From Cupriavidus basilensis (GTDB lineage Bacteria; Pseudomonadota; Gammaproteobacteria; Burkholderiales; Burkholderiaceae), in NCBI RefSeq assembly GCF_029335485.1, contig NZ_JARJLM010000446.1, forward strand, positions 1 through 58,523: DNA of 58,523 nt. Reading direction: 5' to 3'. Made by a program: the position numbers and the translations under genes. Position 1 is the first letter of the stretch. Each line of letters starts with the position of its first letter. Under the pieces are notes generated by a model. The model was not told the DNA's origin and searched no databases. It worked only from the letters and a program-made list of their open reading frames with translations. Positions 8,540-17,061 of the stretch are shown piece by piece.

Positions 8540-8944
8540 ATGTTCATCGGAGAGATTGCCAGGCGCACGGGGGCTTCGCCGAAGGCGATTCGCCACTACG
8601 AAGCGCTCGGCCTGCTTGGGCAGGTGACACGCGCCGGTTCATATCGCGTCTACACGGACGATGAGGTCAGGCAGGTGGAGTTGATCCGGCAGGCGCAATC
8701 CCTGGGCTTTCGCTTGTCCGAGCTTCTCCCGGCGCTGGACGGGGGCGCCGGCGAACCGGACTGGCAAGGCCTGGCGCAGCAGATCGACGGCAAACGCGCG
8801 AGCCTGCGCGAGGAAATGCAGCGATTGCGCAGGCTGGACGCCCAGTTGGGCGAGATCGGCGCGGAGATCCGCGCATGCCTTGACCGCCGCAATGATCCGG
8901 GCAGTGCCGATGGGCCGGCCTGCCATCCGCCATCCGCCGCCTGA
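8540..8944 (+). CDS. MerR family transcriptional regulator
   Basis: A 134-residue MerR-type regulator. The N-terminal DNA-binding domain is clear: FIGEIARRTGASPKAIRHYE (residues 2-21) followed by GLL and the wing RAGSYRVYTDDEV. A dimerisation helix follows at about 75-112. Only Cys113 and Cys128 are present, 15 apart, which does not match the usual CueR/ZntR metal loop, so the signal may be a metal, a redox stress or an electrophile. A good ribosome site (GAGGAGCGGG) precedes ATG 8540. A MerR-like promoter precedes both this gene and the oxidoreductase gene downstream, which is its likely target. Confidence 0.9.
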   Translation: MFIGEIARRTGASPKAIRHYEALGLLGQVTRAGSYRVYTDDEVRQVELIRQAQSLGFRLSELLPALDGGAGEPDWQGLAQQIDGKRASLREEMQRLRRLDAQLGEIGAEIRACLDRRNDPGSADGPACHPPSAA

Positions 8945-8968
8945 GGCGGCAGCGATGGCCTGCCGGCG

Positions 8969-9003
8969 CGCTTGACTCTGCCACCAGGGGCAAGCCTTAC
9001 TCT
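8969..9003 (+). promoter_or_regulatory. MerR-type promoter/operator, copy 2 (before oxidoreductase gene)
   Basis: TTGACT at 8972-8977 and TTACTC at 8997-9002 are again 19 bases apart. The central repeat CTGCCAC..GGGGCAA keeps 5 of 7 pairs. It begins 25 bases after the merR stop and its predicted transcription start lies about 25 bases before the next ATG. Compared with copy 1 only three positions differ. Confidence 0.75.
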
Positions 9004-9035
9004 CGCGGCGTCAACCTGTTGAGGAGCGCGTCGCA

Positions 9036-9614
9036 ATGCGGCAACGAATACTTGTGATCCTGGGCCACCCTTCCGGCGATGGTCTCTGCGGGGCCATCGC
9101 CCGGACCTATGCGGCATCCGCCGAGGCAGCGGGACATGAAGTCCGGCTGCTCCGGCTGGATGCGTTGCGGTTCGATCCCATCCTGCACGCGGGCTACCAT
9201 GGGATCCAGGACCTCGAGCCCGATCTGCTGGCGGCACAGGAGGCGATCGCCTGGGCAGGGCACCTGGCCTTTGTCTTTCCGATCTGGTGGGGCGGGGTGC
9301 CGGCGCTGCTGAAGGGCTTCCTGGATCGCGTGTTCCTGCCCGGGTTCGCATTCAGGTACCGCGCCGGCAAGGCGTTTCCCGAGCAGCTCCTGAGAGGCCG
9401 CACGGCGCATCTCCTGGTGACCATGGATACGCCTCCCTGGTATTTCCGCTGGGTCTACCGCATGCCGGGCATCCATCAGATGCGGAAAACGACGCTGGCG
9501 TTCTGCGGCATCAGGCCGGTCAGGACCATGGCCTTCGGCCCGGTGCTGGGCTCGGCGGCAAGGCAGAGGGAAGCCTGGCTGGAGCGGGTGCGCGCCGTTG
9601 CCGCCGGCGTTTGA
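9036..9614 (+). CDS. NAD(P)H-dependent oxidoreductase (flavodoxin-2 / NQO1 fold)
   Basis: A 192-residue flavodoxin-like quinone reductase. Visible marks are the opening strand and loop RILVILGHPSGDGLCGAIAR (FMN/FAD phosphate binding), and FVFPIWWGGVPALLKGFLDR at about residues 79-98, the hallmark of the NQO1/MdaB/KefF group. A further flavin-site piece, LLVTMDTPPWYF, follows. Such enzymes reduce quinones or other electrophiles by two electrons, limiting redox cycling. The gene directly follows a MerR-type regulator and has its own MerR-type promoter; a GAGGAG ribosome site precedes the ATG. The natural substrate is not known. Confidence 0.9.
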   Translation: MRQRILVILGHPSGDGLCGAIARTYAASAEAAGHEVRLLRLDALRFDPILHAGYHGIQDLEPDLLAAQEAIAWAGHLAFVFPIWWGGVPALLKGFLDRVFLPGFAFRYRAGKAFPEQLLRGRTAHLLVTMDTPPWYFRWVYRMPGIHQMRKTTLAFCGIRPVRTMAFGPVLGSAARQREAWLERVRAVAAGV

Positions 9615-9633
9615 ATGTCCGGGCCGACAGCGC

Positions 9634-9659
9634 AAAAAAAAGGTGCCTGACGGCACCTT
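9634..9659 (-). terminator. rho-independent terminator of tctA
   Basis: The stem AAGGTGCC / GGCACCTT (9640-9647 and 9652-9659) with loop TGAC is followed on the minus strand by a run of seven or eight T. It lies about 70 bases past the tctA stop. Confidence 0.85.
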
Positions 9660-9730
9660 GAGAGGCTGGCTGGCGACGTCCCTCGCAGCCTGCGCCGAGG
9701 CAGGCCGCGAGACGTGCCTGGTTATCCTGG

Positions 9731-11233
9731 TTATTCTTCCTGGAACGCTTCCTCGCGCTTGTTCTTGATCGACGGCAGCGCCACGATCAGCACCAGCACC
9801 GCGGCGGCGATCAGCAGGCCGAGCGACAGCGGACGGGTCACGAACACGCTGAACTCGCCACGCGACAGCAGCAGGGAACGGCGGAAGTTCTCTTCCATCA
9901 TCGGCCCCAGCACGAAACCCAGCAGCAGCGGCGCCGGCTCGCACTTGAGCTTGATGAACAGGTAGCCGATCACGCCGAAGGCCGCGGTCTGGAACACGTC
10001 GAAGGTGGTGTTCTGGACCGAGTACACGCCGATGCAGCAGAAGGTCAGGATGGCCGGGTACAGGTAGCGGTAAGGCACCTTCAGCAGCTTGACCCAGATC
10101 CCGATCAGCGGCAGGTTCAGGATGATCAGCATGAAGTTGCCGATCCACATCGAGGCGATCAGGCCCCAGAACAGCGCGGGGTTGCTGGTCATGACCTGTG
10201 GGCCCGGCTGGATGTTGTGGATGGTCATCGCGCCCACCATCAGCGCCATCACGGCGTTGGGCGGAATGCCCAGCGTCAGCAGCGGGATGAAGGAGGTCTG
10301 CGCGGCGGCGTTGTTGGCCGATTCCGGACCGGCCACGCCTTCGATGGCGCCCTTGCCGAACTCATGCGAGTACTTCGAGGTCTTCTTTTCCAGCGAGTAG
10401 GCCGCGAAGGAGGCCAGCGCCGCGCCGCCGCCAGGCAGGATGCCCAGCGCCGAACCCAGCACGGTGCCGCGCAGCACCGCGGGGATCATGCGCTTGAAGT
10501 CGTCCCTGGTCGGGAACAGGTTGGTGATGTGGTCGGTGAAGGTCTCGCGGGCATCCTTCTGTTCCAGGTTCGCGATGATTTCCGCGAAGCCGAACACGCC
10601 CATCGCCACCGAGACGAAATTCAGGCCGTCGGTGAGTTCGGGCACATCGAAGGAGAAGCGCGCGGCGCCCGAGTTCACGTCGGTGCCGACCAGGCCCAGC
10701 AGCAGGCCCAGCACGATCATGGCGATCGCCTTGACCAGCGAACCGGAGGCCAGCACCACGGCGCCGATCAGCCCCAGCACCATCAGCGAGAAGTACTCGG
10801 CGGGACCGAACTTGAAGGCCAGCTCCGACAGCGGCGCGGCGAACGCGGCCAGGATCAGGGTGGCCACGCAGCCGGCGAAGAACGAGCCCAGGCCGGCGGT
10901 CGCTAACGCCACCCCCGCTCGTCCTCGCCGCGCCATCTGGTAGCCATCGATGGTAGTCACCACCGATGACGATTCACCCGGCAGGTTGACCAGGATGGCG
11001 GTGGTGGAGCCGCCGTATTGGGCGCCGTAGTAGATGCCGGCCAGCATGATCAGCGCGGCCACCGGCGGCAGCGTGTAGGTCACCGGCAGCAGCATGGCGA
11101 TGGTGGCCAGAGGCCCCAGGCCCGGCAGCACGCCGATCAGCGTGCCAAGCACGCAGCCCAGGAAGGCGTAGGCCAGGTTTTGCAGGGTCAGGGCGGTCGA
11201 GAAACCGAGGCCCAGGTTGGCTAGTAGTTCCAT
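9731..11233 (-). CDS. tctA: tripartite tricarboxylate transporter, large permease TctA
   Basis: A 500-residue polytopic membrane protein of the TctA family, the large subunit of tripartite tricarboxylate transporters. Characteristic pieces are GTLIGVLPGLGPLATIAMLL (about residues 35-54), IYYGAQYGGSTTAILVNLPG (about 67-86) and GILPGGGAALASFAAYSLEK in the second half. About 11-12 membrane spans can be seen. It starts 12 bases after tctB, with a clear AAGGAGACG ribosome site, so tctB-tctA is one operon. No tctC receptor gene is attached; one of the Bug proteins in this window or elsewhere must deliver the substrate. Confidence 0.95.
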   Translation of the reverse strand: MELLANLGLGFSTALTLQNLAYAFLGCVLGTLIGVLPGLGPLATIAMLLPVTYTLPPVAALIMLAGIYYGAQYGGSTTAILVNLPGESSSVVTTIDGYQMARRGRAGVALATAGLGSFFAGCVATLILAAFAAPLSELAFKFGPAEYFSLMVLGLIGAVVLASGSLVKAIAMIVLGLLLGLVGTDVNSGAARFSFDVPELTDGLNFVSVAMGVFGFAEIIANLEQKDARETFTDHITNLFPTRDDFKRMIPAVLRGTVLGSALGILPGGGAALASFAAYSLEKKTSKYSHEFGKGAIEGVAGPESANNAAAQTSFIPLLTLGIPPNAVMALMVGAMTIHNIQPGPQVMTSNPALFWGLIASMWIGNFMLIILNLPLIGIWVKLLKVPYRYLYPAILTFCCIGVYSVQNTTFDVFQTAAFGVIGYLFIKLKCEPAPLLLGFVLGPMMEENFRRSLLLSRGEFSVFVTRPLSLGLLIAAAVLVLIVALPSIKNKREEAFQEE

Positions 11234-11245
11234 ATGGCCGTCTCC

Positions 11246-11707
11246 TTAACCTGCCAAGAATGCAGGCCATACCGGCATCTGCAGATTGATGCCGTACACG
11301 AAGGCGCCCATGCTGATCAGCACCAGGATGATCGCGTTCGCGATGGCGCCCTTCCAGCTGAACTCGTGGCTGGCCATCGACGACACCAGCACCAGCACCA
11401 GCACCGACAGCACCATGCCGAGCGGCTTGAGCATGAGGCCGAACAGCACCACGGCGCCCAGGATCCACAACAGCGTCTTGATGTCCCAGCGCGCCAGCTG
11501 ATCTTCTTCCTTCTTGGCGGACAGGGCGCCCCACAGCACCAGCGCGCCCAGCAGGGCGAGCACGACGCCGAGCCAGAACGGGAAATACCCCGGGCCCATC
11601 TTGGCGGCGGTTCCCATGGAATAGCCGCGTGCGACCCAGGAAAAGCCGAATCCGACCAGGATGAACATCAGGCCGGAGGCAAAGTCCTTTTGGCTACGTA
11701 TGCGCAA
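11246..11707 (-). CDS. tctB: tripartite tricarboxylate transporter, small permease TctB
   Basis: A 153-residue membrane protein with four hydrophobic segments (about residues 10-28, 42-62, 78-105 and 118-138), as in the TctB family. The segment MGPGYFPFWLGVVLALLGA after the first span is typical of the family. The start is a TTG codon with GAGGAG seven bases upstream. It is directly followed by tctA, its permease partner in the inner membrane. Confidence 0.9.
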   Translation of the reverse strand: MRIRSQKDFASGLMFILVGFGFSWVARGYSMGTAAKMGPGYFPFWLGVVLALLGALVLWGALSAKKEEDQLARWDIKTLLWILGAVVLFGLMLKPLGMVLSVLVLVLVSSMASHEFSWKGAIANAIILVLISMGAFVYGINLQMPVWPAFLAG

Positions 11708-12047
11708 AATGATTCTCCTCGATAAAACTTGCTTGAAATCCGTGCGGTGGCTGATGTCGCGGCGCTAAAAAAAAGAGCGCGCACCCCTCCTGCCGCGGGC
11801 AGGGTGGAAATTAAGGGGAAGACCTTTCAGTTACCTTTCGGATGTCTGCAAAAATGGTCAATGTCCGGGTATCTCCCTAGGGATACATTAATGACATCCG
11901 GATGGCCCGTCGTCCCCCCGAGAGATCCTTGCGCATCGCCGCGGTAGCCCCGACTTTGTGCTGCGCTATCATCGCTGGCTGCACTGCCGTTGCCTGCGCG
12001 CCCGCAGCCTGTGGTCGATACGGCACGGCATGGAAAGGGAAGCCGTT
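11708..12047. other. intergenic region between divergent tctBA and antiporter genes
   Basis: This 340-base stretch lies between the minus-strand tctB start and the plus-strand antiporter start. An A-run with AT-richer sequence at 11767-11870 is a plausible site for the divergent promoters. I see no convincing small gene, hairpin terminator or RNA. An in-frame ATG of the antiporter frame exists at 12030. Confidence 0.5.
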
Positions 12048-13775
12048 TTGGAAAGCATCGACCACGTCATCCTGATCGGCGCCATCGTGATGTCCCTGGG
12101 CATTGTGGTCGGCGCTTTTTCGGCGCGCCTGGGCGTGCCCTTCCTGCTGGTCTTCCTGTCGGTCGGCATGCTGGCCGGCGTGGACGGACCGGGAGGCATC
12201 CGTTTCAACAATACCTGGCTGAGCTTCCTGGTCGGCAACCTGGCGCTGGCCGTGATCCTGCTCGATGGCGGCTTGCGCACCCGGCTGGCCACCTTCCGGG
12301 TGGCGCTGCGGCCATCGCTGTCGCTGGCCACCGTCGGCGTGCTGGTCACGACCGGCATGGTGGGCCTGTTCGCCGCCTGGGTGCTGGAGATCGACTGGAA
12401 GCTGGGCCTGCTGCTGGGCGCCATCGTCGGCTCGACCGATGCGGCGGCGGTATTCTCGCTGCTCAATACCAGCGGCATCCGGCTCAAGGAGCGGGTGGCG
12501 AGCGTGCTGGAGATCGAGTCCGGCATCAACGACCCGATGGCCATCTTCCTGACCCTCACCCTGATCGACTGGATTGGCGCGCCCGCCGGCCTCAGCGCCG
12601 GTGCGCTGGCCTGGCGCCTGGTGGTGCAGTTCGGCGTGGGCGGGGCGCTAGGGCTTGGCCTGGGCTACTGTCTTGCCAATGTCATGGAACGCATGCGCGT
12701 GGCCGAAGGCCTGCAGGCCATCCTGCTGTGCTCGGGCGGCGCCATGGTGTTCGCCATCGTGCAGACCGCGGGCGGCAGCGGCTTCCTGGCGGTCTACCTG
12801 ACCGGCATCCTGGTGGGCAACCGCGAGCGCGCGGTCAGCGCCGACACCATGCGCGCCATGGACGGCATGGCCTGGCTGGCGCAGTCCGTGATGTTCCTGC
12901 TGCTGGGCCTGCTGGTGGCGCCCCACCGGATCTGGGACGTGGCGCTGCCGGCGGTGGCGGTGGCTGCCTTCCTGATGCTGGTGGCGCGCCCGGCCGCGGT
13001 CTGGCTGGCCTTGCTGCCGTTCCGCTTCAGCACGCGGGAGAAGGGCTTCGTGGCATGGATGGGATTGCGCGGGGCGGTGCCCATCGTGCTGGCGCTGTTC
13101 CCGATGCTGCAAGGCATGCCCGACTCCGGCCTGCTGTTCCGCATCGCCTTCGCGGTCGTGCTGACCAGCCTGCTGCTGCAGGGCACTACCGTGCCGCTGG
13201 CCGCGAGGCTGGCGCGGGTGCTCCGCCCGGCCTACCCGGAGCCGCTGGCGCGCGCGCGCCTGCACGGCACCCACGCGCCCGCGCTTGACGTGATGCAGTT
13301 CGCGGTCGAGGCCAATGCCCCGGTCGAGAACCTGCGTGCCGACCAGCTTGAACTGCCGCCGCGCAGCCGCTTGCTGACGGTGGTGCGCGACAAGGCCCTG
13401 GCCGCTCCCGGGCAGACCGTGCTGCGCGCTGGCGACGTCGTTTCCATCATGGCACCGGCTGCCAGCGTGCCGATGCTGGCGGTGCTGTTTCACCGGCCCG
13501 GCCCGGCGCCGGCCTGGGGCAAGGCCAGCCACGATTTCCTGCTGTCCGGCGATGCCATGCTGCGCGACGTGGCGGGACTCTATGGCACGCGCGAACTGAC
13601 TGCCGCCGAGGCGGCGCGGACGCTGGAGGCTGCCATGCAGGAGGCCTTTACGTCACCGCCAGTGGAAGGTGACGCCGTGGAGATCGCCGGGCTGAAACTG
13701 ACCGTGACGCGGATGGACGGGCCGCGCATCATGCAGGTGGGGTTGCTGCTGCCGCGCACGGAAGCGGGGGAGTAA
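12048..13775 (+). CDS. cvrA: potassium/proton antiporter (CvrA/NhaP2 type)
   Basis: A 575-residue CPA1-family cation/proton antiporter. The membrane part (residues about 1-385) begins with the family motif SARLGVPFLLVFLSVGMLAG and contains GSTDAAAVFSLL and EIESGINDPMAIFL, which carry the transport Asp residues. A cytoplasmic RCK_C-like domain (about 410-480) and a CorC/HlyC-like C-terminal domain (about 490-570) follow, the layout of E. coli CvrA/NhaP2, which exports K+ in exchange for protons. I prefer TTG 12048, with GGAAAGGGAAG just upstream and an N-terminal length like the E. coli protein; ATG 12030 would add six residues. Confidence 0.88.
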   Translation: MESIDHVILIGAIVMSLGIVVGAFSARLGVPFLLVFLSVGMLAGVDGPGGIRFNNTWLSFLVGNLALAVILLDGGLRTRLATFRVALRPSLSLATVGVLVTTGMVGLFAAWVLEIDWKLGLLLGAIVGSTDAAAVFSLLNTSGIRLKERVASVLEIESGINDPMAIFLTLTLIDWIGAPAGLSAGALAWRLVVQFGVGGALGLGLGYCLANVMERMRVAEGLQAILLCSGGAMVFAIVQTAGGSGFLAVYLTGILVGNRERAVSADTMRAMDGMAWLAQSVMFLLLGLLVAPHRIWDVALPAVAVAAFLMLVARPAAVWLALLPFRFSTREKGFVAWMGLRGAVPIVLALFPMLQGMPDSGLLFRIAFAVVLTSLLLQGTTVPLAARLARVLRPAYPEPLARARLHGTHAPALDVMQFAVEANAPVENLRADQLELPPRSRLLTVVRDKALAAPGQTVLRAGDVVSIMAPAASVPMLAVLFHRPGPAPAWGKASHDFLLSGDAMLRDVAGLYGTRELTAAEAARTLEAAMQEAFTSPPVEGDAVEIAGLKLTVTRMDGPRIMQVGLLLPRTEAGE

Positions 13776-13789
13776 AGCCTGAAGCAAGG

Positions 13790-13816
13790 AAAAGGCCCGC
13801 AAGCGCGGGCCGTTTC
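13790..13816. terminator. bidirectional terminator hairpin
   Basis: The stem GGCCCGC / GCGGGCC (13794-13800 and 13805-13811) has loop AAGC, with A-rich sequence on the left and GTTTCG on the right. It sits between the convergent antiporter and Bug receptor genes and can serve both. Confidence 0.6.
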
Positions 13817-13850
13817 GTCATGCCGGAGCGGCTTTCCCGCCATCGGTGTG

Positions 13851-14876
13851 CTAGTCCACCTTGGCCCCGGACACCTTGACGATCTGCGCGTACTTTTTCA
13901 GTTCGCGCTGCACCAGCGCCGCGAACTGCTCCGGCGTGGTGGGGGCTGGCTGCGCGCCGATGCGGGCCAGCTTCGCCTTCATGTCGTCGGTCTTCAGGAT
14001 CGCCACGATATCGTGATTGAGGCGGTCGACGATCTCCTTCGGGGTGTTGGCCGGCGCGAATACGCCGAACCAGGTGGAGATGTCGAAGCCTTCCAGACCC
14101 AGGCCCTTGCCGGCTTCGGCGATGGTCGGCAACTCGGGGAAGGCGGCGGCGCGCGTGGCGGTGGTGACGGCGAAGGCCTTGAGCTTGCCGGCCCGGATAT
14201 TCGCCGTGGCCGAGGCCAGGTTGTCGAAGATCATGTCGGTCTGGCCGGACAGCACCGACAATTGCGCGGACGCGGCGCCGTTGTAGGGGATGTGCACCAT
14301 GCTGACCTTGGCCATGCTCTTGAACAGTTCGCCCGACAGGTGGCCGGCGCTGCCGTTGCCGCCCGAGGCGTAGTCCAGCCTGCCGGGATTCTTGCGTGCG
14401 TAATCCACCAGTTCGCGCACATTGCTGATACGCAGCTCGGCGGCCTTGCCGGGATGCATGACCAGCACATTGGGTACGTCGGCCACCAGCGTGATCGGGC
14501 TGAAGTCCTTCACCGGATCGTACGGCATCCTGGCGAACAGGCTCGGGTTGATGGCGTGGGTGGCCACGGCGCCCATCACGATGGTGTAGCCGTCGGCAGG
14601 TTGCTTTGCCACATAGTCGGCGCCGATATTGCCGCCGGCGCCGGGGCGGTTTTCCACCACCACGGGCTGGCCCAGGCTGTCCTTGAGCTTGTCGCCGATG
14701 GCGCGCGCAACCGTGTCGAGCGGGCCGCCGGCCGGATAGGGCACCACGAACTTGAGCGGCTTGACCGGATAGGCGGCAGCGGCGGCGGCCGGCGCGGCGC
14801 TGATGGCGCCAAGGGCGCCGATGGCTGGCAGGGCGGCGGCGAACAGCGCCGCTGCGAGTCGTTGCTTGAAGACCAT
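13851..14876 (-). CDS. Bug/TctC-type periplasmic substrate-binding protein
   Basis: A 341-residue tripartite tricarboxylate transporter receptor. The N-terminal signal is long and alanine-rich, with probable cleavage around residues 33-36 before YPVKPLKFVVPYPAGGP. The family blocks VVENRPGAGGNIGADYVAK, YASGGNGSAGHLSGELFK and GVFAPANTPKEIVDRLN are all present. It is expected to bind a small organic acid in the periplasm. It has no adjacent permease genes. It is followed upstream on the same strand by a small membrane protein and a CoA transferase, so a role in uptake of a carboxylate that is then activated to a CoA ester is conceivable but unproven. Confidence 0.92.
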   Translation of the reverse strand: MVFKQRLAAALFAAALPAIGALGAISAAPAAAAAAYPVKPLKFVVPYPAGGPLDTVARAIGDKLKDSLGQPVVVENRPGAGGNIGADYVAKQPADGYTIVMGAVATHAINPSLFARMPYDPVKDFSPITLVADVPNVLVMHPGKAAELRISNVRELVDYARKNPGRLDYASGGNGSAGHLSGELFKSMAKVSMVHIPYNGAASAQLSVLSGQTDMIFDNLASATANIRAGKLKAFAVTTATRAAAFPELPTIAEAGKGLGLEGFDISTWFGVFAPANTPKEIVDRLNHDIVAILKTDDMKAKLARIGAQPAPTTPEQFAALVQRELKKYAQIVKVSGAKVD

Positions 14877-14931
14877 GGGATTGCGTTGGTATGGATTGGG
14901 AATGGGGGTGCGCCGGGGCGGACGGCGGGCC

Positions 14932-15387
14932 TCACCGCATGCCGATGCCGCGCGCCATCATGACCGCGCACAGCGGCAGCAGGATCAGCAGGTGCGCCTC
15001 GATCATGACCCAGCGGCGGGCGGATTTCAGCTCGGCAGGCACCGGCACGAAATCCGGCAGGCTGCGCGCCTGGCGGCGCCAGCGCTGGATGGCGAAGGTC
15101 GGCGGCAGCGAGCACAGGGCGATCACCACGAACACGCCGATCTTGGCGTGGAACCAGGGGTTGTGCAGATAGAACTGCGCGCCCTTGGCGCCGTAGAACA
15201 GGCGCAGCAGGCCGGTCGCCAGCACCGCCATGGCCGAGAGGAAGTAGAACAGGTCGTAGACCGACAGCCGCTTGAGCGTGGCCGGCGTGATGCCGGGCCG
15301 CAGTACCACGGCCTCGGCGGTCATCAAGGCGATCAGCAGGAAGATGAAAGTGAAGTGCAGGAAAGCCAGCAGGGCGTCGGTCAGCAT
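14932..15387 (-). CDS. DUF2214 family inner-membrane protein
   Basis: A 151-residue protein with four predicted membrane spans (about residues 5-25, 45-65, 82-102 and 128-147). The arrangement and segments such as AEAVVLRPGITPATLKRLS and YHLHNPWFHAKIGVF-like sequence fit the DUF2214 family, whose function is unknown. A strong AAAGGAG ribosome site lies before MLTDALLAFL. It is 55 bases upstream of the Bug receptor gene in the same direction. Confidence 0.85.
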   Translation of the reverse strand: MLTDALLAFLHFTFIFLLIALMTAEAVVLRPGITPATLKRLSVYDLFYFLSAMAVLATGLLRLFYGAKGAQFYLHNPWFHAKIGVFVVIALCSLPPTFAIQRWRRQARSLPDFVPVPAELKSARRWVMIEAHLLILLPLCAVMMARGIGMR

Positions 15388-15464
15388 CCAAACTCCTTTT
15401 TCTCTTGTGGTTGGGCATGCGCCGGCTGCCGGCGCGCGCAGGGCAAGGCTCTTTGCTCGATTCT

Positions 15465-15494
15465 CTACGGCTACGGCTACGGCTACGGCTACGG
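15465..15494. repeat. hexanucleotide tandem repeat, five copies of CTACGG
   Basis: Five perfect head-to-tail copies of CTACGG run from 15465 to 15494, with a further imperfect copy (GGCTACGG) at about 15502-15509. The array is in the 133-base gap between the CoA transferase stop and the DUF2214 gene. It belongs to no convincing gene. Confidence 0.9.
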
Positions 15495-15520
15495 CTGGTT
15501 CGGCTACGGCGGCGGGCGCC

Positions 15521-16741
15521 TTACAGCACGCCCTTGGCGCGCAGCGCAGCAATCTGCCCGGGCGTGTAGCCCAGCATCTCGCCCAGCACCGCGTCGGTAT
15601 GCTCGCCCAGCAGCGGCGGGTGGCGCACCGCTTCCGGCGGGGTCGCGCTCATCTTGATCGGGCTGCCCACCAGCTTGACCTCGCCGGCGCTGGGGTGCGG
15701 CAGGTCCACGCGCAGGCCGCGCGCCTTGACCTGGGCATCCTCGAAGACGTCGTCCAGCGTGTTGATCGGGCCGCAGGGCACGCCGGCGCTTTCCAGGTCC
15801 AGGATCCACTGGGCCCGGCTGCGCGGCCTGACCATCTCGGCCAGCACCGGCACCAGCACGTCGCGGTGCGCCACCCGCTGCGGGTTGGTGGCGAAGCGCG
15901 GGTCGTCGGCCAGTTCGGGCTGTCCGCCGGCGCCGACGAACTTGCGGAACTGCCCGTCGTTGCCCACCGCCACGATGATCCAGCCGTCGGCGGCCTGGAA
16001 GGTCTGGTAGGGGACGATGTTCGGATGGGCATTGCCCCAGCGCTTGGGCGCCACGCCGCTGGCCAGGTAGTTGGTGTTCATATTGGCCAGCATGGCCACC
16101 TGCACGTCGAGCAGGGCCATGTCGATGTACTGGCCGCAGCCGGTACGCTCGCGGTGGGCCAGCGCGGCCAGCACGGCGATGGTGGCGTACTGGCCGGTCA
16201 TCAGGTCGGAGATGGCCACGCCGGCTTTCTGCGGGCCGCCGCCGGGCAGGTCGTCGCGCTCGCCGGTCAGGCTCATGAAGCCGCCCATGCCCTGCACGAT
16301 GAAATCGTAGCCTGGACGCGCCGCATAGGGGCCGGTCTGGCCGAAGCCGGTCACCGAGCAGTAGATCAGGTCGGGCTTGACCGCCTTGAGCGAGTCGTAG
16401 TCCAGGCCGTATTTCTTCAGTTGGCCGACCTTGTAGTTCTCCAGCACCACATCGCTCTGGGCGGCCAGCGCGCGCACCAGTTCCTGGCCCTCGGGCGTGC
16501 TGATGTCGCAGGTTACCGAGCGCTTGTTGCGGTTGGCGGCCAGGTAGTAGGCGGCCTCCGCGGTATCGCGGCCGTCGGCGTCCTGCAGCCAGGGCGGGCC
16601 CCAGGTGCGGGTATCGTCGCCGGCGCCGGGGCGCTCGATCTTGATCACGTCGGCGCCGAAGTCGGCAAGGTTCTGGGCGCACCAGGGCCCGGCGAGAACG
16701 CGGGTCAGGTCGAGGACGCGGAGGTGGCTTAAAGCTCCCAT
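15521..16741 (-). CDS. CaiB/BaiF (family III) CoA transferase
   Basis: A 406-residue, normally ordered family III CoA transferase. The N-terminal motif [20 protein letters not shown] opens the protein, followed by [11 protein letters not shown] (CoA-binding loop, about residues 71-81), and [14 protein letters not shown] with the probable catalytic Asp146, which forms an acyl anhydride in this family. The C-terminal block [17 protein letters not shown] is also typical. The closest well-known relatives are succinyl- or oxalyl-CoA:carboxylate transferases, but the acid used here is unknown. Start codon ATG follows directly upstream sequence with no strong ribosome site. Confidence 0.93.
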   Translation of the reverse strand: MGALSHLRVLDLTRVLAGPWCAQNLADFGADVIKIERPGAGDDTRTWGPPWLQDADGRDTAEAAYYLAANRNKRSVTCDISTPEGQELVRALAAQSDVVLENYKVGQLKKYGLDYDSLKAVKPDLIYCSVTGFGQTGPYAARPGYDFIVQGMGGFMSLTGERDDLPGGGPQKAGVAISDLMTGQYATIAVLAALAHRERTGCGQYIDMALLDVQVAMLANMNTNYLASGVAPKRWGNAHPNIVPYQTFQAADGWIIVAVGNDGQFRKFVGAGGQPELADDPRFATNPQRVAHRDVLVPVLAEMVRPRSRAQWILDLESAGVPCGPINTLDDVFEDAQVKARGLRVDLPHPSAGEVKLVGSPIKMSATPPEAVRHPPLLGEHTDAVLGEMLGYTPGQIAALRAKGVL

Positions 16742-16988
16742 GGGGTGTCAGGCGGATCCGGCAAGGGTGGGCAAGGGACGGCCGGGCGGCCCCGCCGTCT
16801 GTTCAGGGTGGCGGCTTGCAGGGCAATCGGGCGCTGGTGCGAGAACAGGCCCTGGGGCGTCCGGCTGGGACAGCCTGCACTTTACCACCGGCGGGCCGCC
16901 GGGAGCACATCGGCAGCCGCCCGGATCGCCTGGCGCCGGCCGGGCGGGGCGAATCCCCGGCGGCGCGCCGCGCAGGCAGGCTTCCCCG

Positions 16989-16994
16989 TATAAT
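16989..16994 (+). promoter_or_regulatory. -10 element of alaS promoter
   Basis: A perfect TATAAT lies 68 bases before the alaS start. The expected -35 position is GC-rich and does not match TTGACA well. The rest of the 320-base gap 16742-17061 between the divergent CoA transferase and alaS shows nothing else I can name. Confidence 0.6.
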
Positions 16995-17061
16995 CAATGG
17001 TTTGCAAATCCATCCTGACCGACAGCGCCCTGCCATGCCGCGGGACGCCCTTGCCCAGAAC

